Part shown: one piece after another, positions 42,130-50,300 of the stretch | How positions within the stretch are numbered: position 1 is the stretch's first letter | Layout of the letters: each line of letters opens with the position of its first letter | NCBI GenBank assembly: GCA_964604875.1 | Contig: CAZSAC010000002.1 | Span: 1 to 64,000, forward strand | Direction: 5' to 3' | Source of the DNA: JAVVSR01 sp964604875 | GTDB taxonomy: Bacteria; Bacillota; Clostridia; Christensenellales; CAG-917 | Length of the DNA stretch: 64,000 nt | Program-made: the position numbers and the translations under genes | Notes under the pieces: generated by a model | Databases searched by the model: none | The model's input: only the letters and a program-made list of their open reading frames with translations | What the model was told of the DNA's origin: nothing

Positions 42130-42939
42130 TTACTTAATGAACGAAAGGTAAATCTTATCAACGATTTTGTCAGAGAAGATATTTAACAGCATAAGCTTTT
42201 TGCTATTTTTAATCTTATATTTGATTTTAGGATTCTTTGCCGTGCAAGCCTTTAGGATTGCGTCTGCCATATATTTAGGGTCACAAGCGTGTTCAAGCTC
42301 GTGTGTCATAAGCTTCTTCATAGAAGCTAACGGTCCCTTATAGCGTTCTGTCCCAGCAATCAAGCGGTCAAAGTCGGCAGCTGCCAAATGGTGCATATTG
42401 GTTTTGAAAGAGCCGGGTTGCAATTTGATAACCTTTACCTTATTGGTGATGTTACATTCACGACGTAACGCCTCGGTATAGAAGTCAACCGCGCGCTTTG
42501 TTACAGAGTATGGACCAACGAAGGGTTGCGCCTTAACGACAGCCATCTCGCTGCTGGTATTGATAATTCTGCCACAAGCCTTTTCAACCAAAGGATACAT
42601 AACATAGTTTACATAAATCATACCAAACAAATTGACCTTCATTGCGATATCCATCGTCTTAGGATGATTCTCAATTAAAGAGGTAAACTTCATCATACCC
42701 GCAAAGTTTATAACAGCGTCTAATTTGTCTGTTGTTTTTAAAATTTCATCTCTTGCGCGCTCAATGCTTGTAATATCCGTAATATCGACTTGAATCGGTA
42801 TTACATTTTTGTGCGTAATTTTGTTTAATGCTTCTTGATTAATATCGGCAGCAAAAACAGTCCACCCGTTATCTGCCAAAAGGTCACATGCTTGACCGCC
42901 CAGTCCACCGGCTCCGCCAGTAATGAATGCATACTTCAT
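42130..42939 (-). CDS. Short-chain dehydrogenase/reductase
   Basis: 269 residues. Rossmann motif TGGAGGLGGQACD at the N-terminus, NFAGMM (NAG equivalent), Ser in INTSSEMA and the catalytic YSVTK (about 143-147). The C-terminal part (about 190-269) is basic. Substrate is unknown. It lies 45 bp downstream of a DUF1508 gene with an AAGGAG site and no terminator between, so it may belong to the same transcript. Confidence 0.9.
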   Translation of the reverse strand: MKYAFITGGAGGLGGQACDLLADNGWTVFAADINQEALNKITHKNVIPIQVDITDITSIERARDEILKTTDKLDAVINFAGMMKFTSLIENHPKTMDIAMKVNLFGMIYVNYVMYPLVEKACGRIINTSSEMAVVKAQPFVGPYSVTKRAVDFYTEALRRECNITNKVKVIKLQPGSFKTNMHHLAAADFDRLIAGTERYKGPLASMKKLMTHELEHACDPKYMADAILKACTAKNPKIKYKIKNSKKLMLLNIFSDKIVDKIYLSFIK

Positions 42940-42984
42940 TAAAAAATCTCCTTAAATATATGTTACTGTGTTTTATATTTTATG

Positions 42985-43548
42985 TTACTCACTAATTGAC
43001 GATACCAATGCAAATTTCTTCACGGATTCTGCGCTGCTCTCGGCTTGGGATTTAGTGGCGTACGTTTCTCCAACATAAATGGAATTTCTGTTTTTAAAGA
43101 TATACTTATATCTTTTATTTTTATCCATATCGACACGCAGGGACGTGGTTTCGTCGGCAATATGCTTTTTAAAAGTCTCAATACCGTCTAAGCAGGATTT
43201 TTTAGACGCGTATTCCTTGCTTTCATACAAAAGCTGACCGTTGTTTGCGTATAGATAAAACATATAGAGAGAACCATACGCTTTCTCAATTTTATACTTT
43301 CCGACAACGCCTTTTGAAGCCTTTGCGTTTGCGGCCTCAACAGAATCTTCACTTACAACTGTTTTCGCTTTTGTTTCCTTAACAGGCTTAGCGGGAGACG
43401 CTACCTTTTGCGCCTTAACAGCTTTTTCGGCAGGAGCAGGCTTTGCAGCCTTTTCAGTCACTGCTTTTTTTGGTTCAGTTTTGGTTTTATCTGTTTTTGC
43501 TACAGGAAGCTTGGACGGCGCTTTATTTTCTTTTGTGTTTGCTGCCAT
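42985..43548 (-). CDS. DUF1508 protein with Lys/Ala/Pro-rich N-terminus
   Basis: 187 residues. Residues 1-75 are a disordered Lys/Ala/Pro-rich stretch. Residues about 80-187 hold two YegP-like DUF1508 units: GKYKIEKAYGSLYMFYLYAN with NGQLLYES, then YKYIFKNRNSIYVGETYATK. No signal or membrane helix, so it is probably cytosolic. The C-terminal half is closely similar to that of the adjacent 329-residue protein, 16 bp upstream. The function of DUF1508 is not established. Confidence 0.85.
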   Translation of the reverse strand: MAANTKENKAPSKLPVAKTDKTKTEPKKAVTEKAAKPAPAEKAVKAQKVASPAKPVKETKAKTVVSEDSVEAANAKASKGVVGKYKIEKAYGSLYMFYLYANNGQLLYESKEYASKKSCLDGIETFKKHIADETTSLRVDMDKNKRYKYIFKNRNSIYVGETYATKSQAESSAESVKKFALVSSISE

Positions 43549-43564
43549 AATTTTTACCCCTTAA

Positions 43565-44554
43565 TTATTCAATAACGATATTGGAAATTAAAGCAAATCT
43601 CTTAACGGATTCTGCGCTATTTTCTGCAGCCTTAGCGGTACGATAGCTTTCACCGATATAGATTGAATTGCCCTTTTTAAAAATATATTTATATCCGCCG
43701 TTTTTATCAACGTCGATACGATATTCTCCACTAACGATATTCTTTTTAAAGGTATCTATGCCTGCCTTGCAGCTATTAAGTGTTGCGTAGGCGCGGCTTT
43801 CGTACAATAATTGTCCGTTGTTTGCATATAAGGAATATTGAAAATAGTCGTTCGTGGAGGAAATGATATACTTTCCAACAACCTTTGGCTTATCGTCTTC
43901 AGCTTCCGCGACGACAGTTTCTGCCACGATAGGTTGTTCAACAACTTGCGGTTTTGCAACAGCCTTCTTCTTAGGCGCAGGCTTAGCTTTTTCTGTTTTA
44001 GGAGCTTCCTCAACAGGAGCGACAACCTCTTCTGCTTTTTTGGACGGCACGTTAATCTTGGCAGCCGCCCAACCATCATCACTAGATGCGGTTGTGTTTT
44101 TTATAACCTTTGTTTTTGTAGCTGTCTTGCGGGGCTTCTCCTCAATAGGCGCAACAATCGGTTCATCCTCAATTTGGTCGATTAAATCTAAGCTGTCAAA
44201 AGTCGGAGCTTCAGCAACAGGTTGTTCATAGGAAAAGCCCTCGTCAATCGGAGCAAATGCGGCAGGAATAACCGTAGGCTCATCTACTATGGGTTGCTCA
44301 TAAACAGGGGCAGTACATACTTCTGCCTCAACAACAGGAGAAGGCGTAACAACCTCGGCAACAGGAGTTTCGACGATTTCTTCAGCAGGCGTGTCGGTAA
44401 TTTTCTTTTTCTTTTTTGATTTTGAAACACAACTGCAAATAACAATAATTGCAATAAGCAATACTACTGCGCCAATTGCCCCGTAAAATAAAGGGGTGTT
44501 GCCCATAAATTCGTCCAATGTCTTTGGAAACTCGAAAGCTAAACTAAACAACAT
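43565..44554 (-). CDS. Membrane-anchored DUF1508 protein
   Basis: 329 residues. A membrane helix (about 22-44; FYGAIGAVVLLIAIIVICSC) is followed by a basic patch KSKKKKK, a long acidic, Pro/Val/Glu-rich linker (about 50-215) and two DUF1508 units at the C-terminus (VGKYIISSTNDYFQYSLYAN and YKYIFKKGNSIYIGESY). The basic patch after the helix suggests the C-terminal part is in the cytoplasm. First gene of the unit, promoter at 44625-44653. Confidence 0.85.
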   Translation of the reverse strand: MLFSLAFEFPKTLDEFMGNTPLFYGAIGAVVLLIAIIVICSCVSKSKKKKKITDTPAEEIVETPVAEVVTPSPVVEAEVCTAPVYEQPIVDEPTVIPAAFAPIDEGFSYEQPVAEAPTFDSLDLIDQIEDEPIVAPIEEKPRKTATKTKVIKNTTASSDDGWAAAKINVPSKKAEEVVAPVEEAPKTEKAKPAPKKKAVAKPQVVEQPIVAETVVAEAEDDKPKVVGKYIISSTNDYFQYSLYANNGQLLYESRAYATLNSCKAGIDTFKKNIVSGEYRIDVDKNGGYKYIFKKGNSIYIGESYRTAKAAENSAESVKRFALISNIVIE

Positions 44555-44591
44555 AATATATACCTCAAAATAGTTTTTCCTGAAAAAAGCG

Positions 44592-44605
44592 TGCGCATAT
44601 GCGCA
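44592..44605. repeat. 14-bp perfect palindrome in the DUF1508 leader
   Basis: TGCGCATATGCGCA reads the same on both strands. It lies about 38 bp before the ATG of the gene ending its 5' side at 44554, within the transcribed leader; possible operator or RNA hairpin. Confidence 0.6.
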
Positions 44606-44624
44606 TTTACCTAGAACTATTTAT

Positions 44625-44653
44625 ATTATATCATATCTTTTGTATGTTATCAA
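44625..44653 (-). promoter_or_regulatory. Promoter of the DUF1508 genes
   Basis: Minus-strand -35 TTGATA (44648-44653), 17-bp spacer, -10 TATAAT (44625-44630). Confidence 0.75.
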
Positions 44654-44798
44654 GAAATTGGCAACTCCAAAAACAAAAAATTGCTGGAAAATTACATCTA
44701 TTTACAAAATCAATCTCAAATAAAACCTTTCATTTACTTGCCAAACTGCCAGAAAAAATGATAGTATAGTTAAGAATAAATAACAAAAGAGGTGTTTT

Positions 44799-45425
44799 AT
44801 GGACAATGTGACAATTTTTAACCATCCATTGATTACTCATAAAATTGCTATAATGCGTGACGTGCGCACAGGCAGCAAGGAGTTTAGAGAGTTAGTTGAA
44901 GAAGTAGCTATGCTTATGGCATATGAAGCTCTTAGGGATATTAACACAAAAGAAATTGAGGTTCAAACGCCAATTGCGCTTACTAAAACCCGTGTTATTG
45001 CAAAAGACTTAGCAATTGTACCAATATTAAGGGCAGGCTTAGGAATGGTAAGCGGTATTCAAGCTTTAATTCCAACAGCAAAAGTTGGACACATCGGTTT
45101 ATATCGTGACCACGAAACTCTTGAGCCACACGAATACTATTGCAAGCTCCCCTCGGACATCGCCGAGCGTGAAGTTATTATAATCGACCCGATGCTTGCA
45201 ACCGGTGGCAGCGCAGAGGCTGCAATAGGATTTATAAAACAAAGAGGTTGCAAATCTATTAAGCTTATGTCTATTTTGGGCGTACAAGAAGGTATTGACC
45301 GCGTACACCGTTCTCACCCGGACGTCCACATCTACGTTGGATGCAAGGATGAAAAACTAAACGAAATCGGCTATATCGTTCCCGGATTAGGCGACGCCGG
45401 TGATAGAATTTTCGGCACAAAATAA
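44799..45425 (+). CDS. upp: Uracil phosphoribosyltransferase
   Basis: 208 residues, standard length. PRPP loop DPMLATGGSAEAAI (about 130-143) and the C-terminal GYIVPGLGDAGDR that binds uracil are intact. It makes UMP from uracil and PRPP. ATG follows AAGAGGTG. Upstream a TATAGT -10 (about 44766) has only weak -35 options. It converges with the uracil permease gene, sharing a terminator. Confidence 0.98.
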   Translation: MDNVTIFNHPLITHKIAIMRDVRTGSKEFRELVEEVAMLMAYEALRDINTKEIEVQTPIALTKTRVIAKDLAIVPILRAGLGMVSGIQALIPTAKVGHIGLYRDHETLEPHEYYCKLPSDIAEREVIIIDPMLATGGSAEAAIGFIKQRGCKSIKLMSILGVQEGIDRVHRSHPDVHIYVGCKDEKLNEIGYIVPGLGDAGDRIFGTK

Positions 45426-45442
45426 ACCACATTTTAAAAAAC

Positions 45443-45475
45443 AAAAACGCTACCAAATTTGGTAGCGTTTTTAAT
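45443..45475. terminator. Bidirectional terminator between upp and uraA
   Basis: AAAACGCTACC (45444-45454) pairs with GGTAGCGTTTT (45461-45471) around AAATTT; T runs on both strands. Confidence 0.92.
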
Positions 45476-45485
45476 ATCAACAACT

Positions 45486-46967
45486 TTATTTTGTTTCTTC
45501 TTTTTCTGCTTTTTGTTCAGCCATCTCGCCTTCGTAATCAATTACGTTTCCAACTAAAGACGACCTGGCGTTTTGATAAATTTCTTGCGCTTCTTCACTA
45601 GATTCTTTGCTGTTGGGAACAATCAAGTTTAAAACAATGGCTATCAAGGTACATATTGCCAATGAGCTAACCTGAACAAAACCTCCGTCAACCGAGAAAC
45701 CAATCTTGATGGCATTACCGTTTATTGTATATTGTGACATTGTGCTTACGATGTCGCCTGCCAAGCCTACCGCGCCTAATCCAAGGCCAACCGAAAGGGT
45801 AACTGATACGACTATCATATTTTTGCTGTTTGAGAAATCAACTCTGCCGTCAACTAAAGCGCGCAAGCCGTTAGCAGAAATCATACCAAACAAAACTATA
45901 CAAGCGCCGCCGACAACCGATGCAGGGATAGCTTTAAGCAATTCTCCAAAAGGAGTGAAGATACCTAAAACAACCGCAATCACTGCCGCTAAGAAAACGT
46001 TGCGGGGATTATAGTTTTTTGTGATTGCAAGAACTGCGGTATTTTCGCCATATGTTGTGTTCGCAGGTCCGCCCAATAAGCCTGACGCCATAGTAGCGAT
46101 ACCATCGCCAAGCACAGTTCTATGCAAGCCGGGGTCTGTCATAAAATCCTGGCCGCAAACTGTGCTATTTGCCGAAATATCGCCAATATGCTCCATAAAG
46201 GTTACAACCGCGATAGGAACCAAACAAACAATAGCCGTGGACAATAATGTGCCGTCTAGTTCGCCCCAAGCGCCCCAGAAACCCCAAACCTCTTTAGCTT
46301 GTTGGAAGATAACAATTTTGCCCGAAAACATTGTGCTAAAGTCAACTAAACCGACAATCGCGCCATATATGTAACCAACTACAAATCCAATTAAAATCGG
46401 AATAACCTTTAAGAAGCTCTTTGGTTTCGCATAAGAGTTAATTGCAATAATGGTTACAGCGGTAATAATCGCCGTTGACCATTCCTTCCAAGAAACAGAA
46501 CCGTATGAAACATATTGGGCAATAATATCATTCCAAAAGATACTGCCGGCTAAGTTCATACCGATAACAATAATAACAGGGCCAACAACAATTGGCGGAA
46601 AGAGTTTTTTGATTTTCTGCACGCCGACTACTTTAATAATTGCAGAAAAAATAACGTAAACTAAGCCAGCTAAAACCAAGGCAATCATTGCCGCCAAGCC
46701 TTTCGCATTTGTGTATGAACCACCAAAAATGGCAATTAAACCGGGCATAAACGCAAAGCTAGACCCCAAAAATACAGGCACTTTCTTTTGTGTGAGGAAA
46801 TAGAAAATAATGGTGCCGACACCAGCAGAAATTAAAGCAAGCGGAATGCTCATTCCTGTAACGATAGGCACAGTAACAGTTGCGCCCAGCATAGCAAACA
46901 TATGTTGGAAACTTAATACAACGTCTTTCCCTTTAATGCCTGCAAATTCGTTTTTCAACTTAGACAT
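45486..46967 (-). CDS. uraA: Uracil permease (NCS2 family)
   Basis: 493 residues with about 14 predicted helices. The NCS2 stretch AMLGATVTVPIVTGM near the N-terminus and MASGLLGGPANTTYGENTAV with the substrate-binding residues (about 285-305) identify a uracil or xanthine/uracil permease; uracil is favoured by the neighbouring upp. The cytoplasmic tail is Glu/Lys-rich. ATG follows AAAGGAGAG. Expression appears to pass an attenuator (leader peptide 47047-47136 and terminator 47004-47036). Confidence 0.93.
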   Translation of the reverse strand: MSKLKNEFAGIKGKDVVLSFQHMFAMLGATVTVPIVTGMSIPLALISAGVGTIIFYFLTQKKVPVFLGSSFAFMPGLIAIFGGSYTNAKGLAAMIALVLAGLVYVIFSAIIKVVGVQKIKKLFPPIVVGPVIIVIGMNLAGSIFWNDIIAQYVSYGSVSWKEWSTAIITAVTIIAINSYAKPKSFLKVIPILIGFVVGYIYGAIVGLVDFSTMFSGKIVIFQQAKEVWGFWGAWGELDGTLLSTAIVCLVPIAVVTFMEHIGDISANSTVCGQDFMTDPGLHRTVLGDGIATMASGLLGGPANTTYGENTAVLAITKNYNPRNVFLAAVIAVVLGIFTPFGELLKAIPASVVGGACIVLFGMISANGLRALVDGRVDFSNSKNMIVVSVTLSVGLGLGAVGLAGDIVSTMSQYTINGNAIKIGFSVDGGFVQVSSLAICTLIAIVLNLIVPNSKESSEEAQEIYQNARSSLVGNVIDYEGEMAEQKAEKEETK

Positions 46968-47003
46968 AAACTCTCTCCTTTATATAAAAATAAATTATTT
47001 TTC

Positions 47004-47036
47004 TAATAAAAAGGGATACCGCAAATACGGCATCCC
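47004..47036 (-). terminator. Attenuator terminator upstream of uraA
   Basis: In the minus-strand RNA GGGAUGCCG and CGGUAUCCC (one G-U pair) form a 9-bp stem with UAUUUG loop, followed by UUUUUAUU. It lies between the uraA promoter and the uraA ATG, starting 10 nt after the stop of a short leader ORF. Confidence 0.85.
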
Positions 47037-47046
47037 TAAAACACTT

Positions 47047-47136
47047 TTAAAAATCAAATAAGCTCACATTGTGAGCGATTTTTTTTATTGCGCATACTGG
47101 CGCATAAACTGCTGACATCATTGCACAAACTTTCAT
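47047..47136 (-). CDS. Putative 29-residue leader peptide of uraA
   Basis: ATG at 47134-47136 follows GAAAGAGG at good spacing; the peptide starts MKVCAMMSAVYAPVC and ends VSLFDF, with TAA at 47047-47049. Too short for normal ORF calling. A hairpin (GCTCAC-ATT-GTGAGC, 47062-47076) lies within the ORF and is followed in the RNA by UUAUUUGAUUUUUAAAAG. A ribosome that reaches the stop codon would cover the near arm of the attenuator 10 nt downstream. This is the pyrBI-type arrangement. Confidence 0.6.
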   Translation of the reverse strand: MKVCAMMSAVYAPVCAIKKIAHNVSLFDF

Positions 47137-47193
47137 AAAACCTCTTTCGTAAAAAACCTTTGCCCTAAAATTCCACAATAACTAATTTTATAT

Positions 47194-47222
47194 ATAATAT
47201 CATATCGATTTTAAATTGTAAA
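47194..47222 (-). promoter_or_regulatory. Promoter of the uraA leader
   Basis: Minus-strand -35 TTTACA (47217-47222), 17-bp spacer, -10 TATTAT (47194-47199); start near 47187, about 50 nt before the leader ORF. The remainder of 46968-47304 (337 bp) holds the leader, the attenuator and the terminator of the next gene. Confidence 0.65.
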
Positions 47223-47254
47223 ACATTTTGCATTAAAAAACCCAAAATGTTGCA

Positions 47255-47291
47255 TAAAAAAAATACCGCACCACTAAATGTAGTGCGGTAT
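47255..47291 (-). terminator. Terminator of the giant surface protein genes
   Basis: ATACCGCAC (47263-47271) pairs perfectly with GTGCGGTAT (47283-47291); the minus-strand product ends in TTTTTTT. It starts 14 bp after the stop at 47305. Confidence 0.9.
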
Positions 47292-47304
47292 TAACTTATG
47301 TTAT

Positions 47305-50300
47305 TTACTCGTCGGAATCCGAATCGTCCTGCGGTTGGTCATAATCGTTGTAGGTGGCGCCTTGAGAAATATCATTGCTTCCACCACTATATGAAGATGA
47401 GGAATCTGAATAATTTGTATTGTAAGTTTCTGTAGCTCTTGCCAAATAACGTTGGAATTTCTTTTTGTTTCTTCCCGAAACAAGCACAAATATCAAGGTA
47501 ATTATAAACAAAACACCAATTACGCCGCCGATAATAAGCATTAGCAGCGAGGAATCATCAATACTGAAAGCGGCAGTTTCAACTATTGCGAAATAACCCA
47601 ATTTTTCGGTTTCGAACGATAGTTCACCCGTTGATGAGTTATATGTTGTTTCCAAAACAACCAAATTTGTTGCACCTGTTTCTGCGTTAATAACATCAAT
47701 GCGGACTAGTTTTTGATTTTTGCCTAATTTTGCGTTTGTCTTATAGCTAACCTTAAGCTTAGATTCAATCTCAACCAACTCTCTCTCGCCTGAGTTAAAG
47801 CTCTTTATAAGTTCAGTTTGATAGAGTTTGGATACTGCATAATTCCCTCTCAAAACGCCTGCATTATTTTGCAATGCAACATTGAATGCTTTTGCTTCGG
47901 CGCTATTTGCCGCAAACTGAATATTGTTTAGCATTAATATATAGTTTAAGCTATCCAACGGCAATGAACCTGTCACAACCTCGACTGATGCGCCGGAATT
48001 TACGTCATCGCCGACAACTTCGATATTTTTGTTTGCAATGACTAAATCTCCGCTTAACTCGCCCGACAAATAATATCTATTAGCCTTATTCGCGTCATCG
48101 TTAAATTTTATGCTAAAAGGATAGCTTCCCGGGTCGGTCGGGGCTTCAGAAGAAAAGTATCTTACGCCTTCGTCGTCAACATATCCATATAAGATTGTAA
48201 GGGATTCCATCAACTCCGCAAACTCCTCTGGAGCAGCGAAAGTAATCGCTTGATATACGTATGCCTCGGTTACGGGGTCGGTATACCACTCTCCGTCTTT
48301 AGAGAAACAGTTTTCATAGATGTATGATTTCGGGCTGGTGATGGAAATCTTTACTTCTGCTGCGGCGATACGGATTGACCTAGGCTTAGAAGGATTACAA
48401 ATTATGTTATCCGATTCCGCCGAGCGTTTGAGTTTAGCGCGAACATAATATACGCCAACTTCTTTCGGCATAGATTTTAAGACTGTGCTGAAAGTCGATG
48501 AAGTGGAATATTCAAGCTCAACATTAGACACGCTTATCAAATCGGAAGAAATTGTTAAAACACCTTTATCCGTCAAATTATAGTACGGATGCGTATTTCC
48601 ATCGTACGGAACCGACATATCCTTGTTTGCAAGGGTTAGTGTAACAGTGGCGGGTGTAATAAACAAATCAGCCCTATCTGTATAAGTTGCATATTCCGAG
48701 CTTTCAATTGTCACTACAACACGATAGTGCCCGATATTTTTTACGCCTTGACCTGTTTGTGTGGACGTAAACGTAGTGACGATATGACCGCCTATTTCAT
48801 CGTTTGCATTAAAGCTATCGTAAATTGTATACGTAATAACCGCATCGGACGGCAAAGCCTTTGTTGTGGATATAACAATGGTTTTATTTGTTTTGTCATA
48901 TACCGCTGAGACATTATTAAACTCAACGCCATCCAATACGCTCTTATTAACCTTAAAGCCATTTGCGCGAATAACAATCAAGCCGTTTCCGTCTTCAGGC
49001 ATTGAATATTCTCCGCCTTTTACAGTGACATTATAGTTGGCAAGCGGCGCGCCAAAAGTAATTTTAATATCATAAACTCCGGGTTGCAAAGTGCTTGCAG
49101 TGGGGAAACCGGATACTAATACGCCGTCTTTATATAAAGCGTAAGTGGGTTTAGATAAAGCATTGTTTCCAACTAAAGAATTAACCGTATCGCCATTTTC
49201 CAATCCTTCAAACGCCAACCCGTAAACGGTGCCTCTTGTGCTTTGGAAAATGATTGCCTGCTCCGGCAGAGTGACGGTAATATCTTTTTTAACGACGTTA
49301 ACCAAAAGCGAAGTTATCGCTGAAGGAGCAAATGAATAATTCCTATGGTTAATAGATTCAATGCCGATGACATATCCCGTTCCAACATTTGTTGAAGCAT
49401 CGATATCTGCGCTATAAGAATATTTAATCGTAGGGTTAAAGCCTTCCTTATCTGCTTCTAAGATACCAAATTGAACGACAGGAGCATTGGCGCCACGTTT
49501 TACTAAAACGCCACTTTCATTTTTATAATAGTTTCCATAAATAATTTCTATTGCGCCGGTAGATGCGTTTACATTGGTATCATTTAAACCTGTCACGGAA
49601 ATTGTTGCAGCCTTTTGGGTTATTTGCGCGCCCAAGATACCAGCGTCGGCATCTTTTTTATAAACCACCTTCCAAGGTACCGAATAATTATTGCTGACGT
49701 CCACGCCCGCGGAATTGTAAATAGGTAAATCCAAAACAAAAGTGCCTTCGCCCGATAAATAAACCTCTTCATCTAAGTTTTTATTATCAAAACAAGCATT
49801 AGGAATGCCGTTTGCATTAACGCCGGAAGGAATAGCATATCTCCTGCGGGTGTCTCCCTCTGTATAAGGTACAAACTTTCCAAGAACAAATACAACGTCA
49901 ACCGTACCAATTTCCCCTGAAGGTAATTGATTTACGTTTTTGTCAACGAAATAGATGTAAGGAATATTAACTTTATCGCCTTTTCCCGTAATTAATACAG
50001 AGCCCGTTCCTTCAGAAGGGACAATGCCAATATAAGCGCCTGTCAAACCGCCTATGGTGATTGTGGGATTTAAGCTAAGACCTTCTGCCAAAACAGCGTT
50101 CGTGCCGTCATAAACCTTACTGTCAATCGATGCGGTAACACTTAGCGCATTTCTTTCTATCTCAGCTGTTGCAGAAGCGTATATCGAGCCGGAAGCCGTA
50201 ATCACGTTATTGTCGTAATCCAGCAGTTTATAGTTGGCAATCGCATTATCCTTTGAAGAATACGCGTATGTGATTTTAACTTTGTGCCAACCAATCTGAG

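Noticed and set aside
46968..47190. PyrR-binding loop upstream of uraA
   Set aside because: No match to the PyrR consensus loop was found; the leader ORF and terminator explain the region better.
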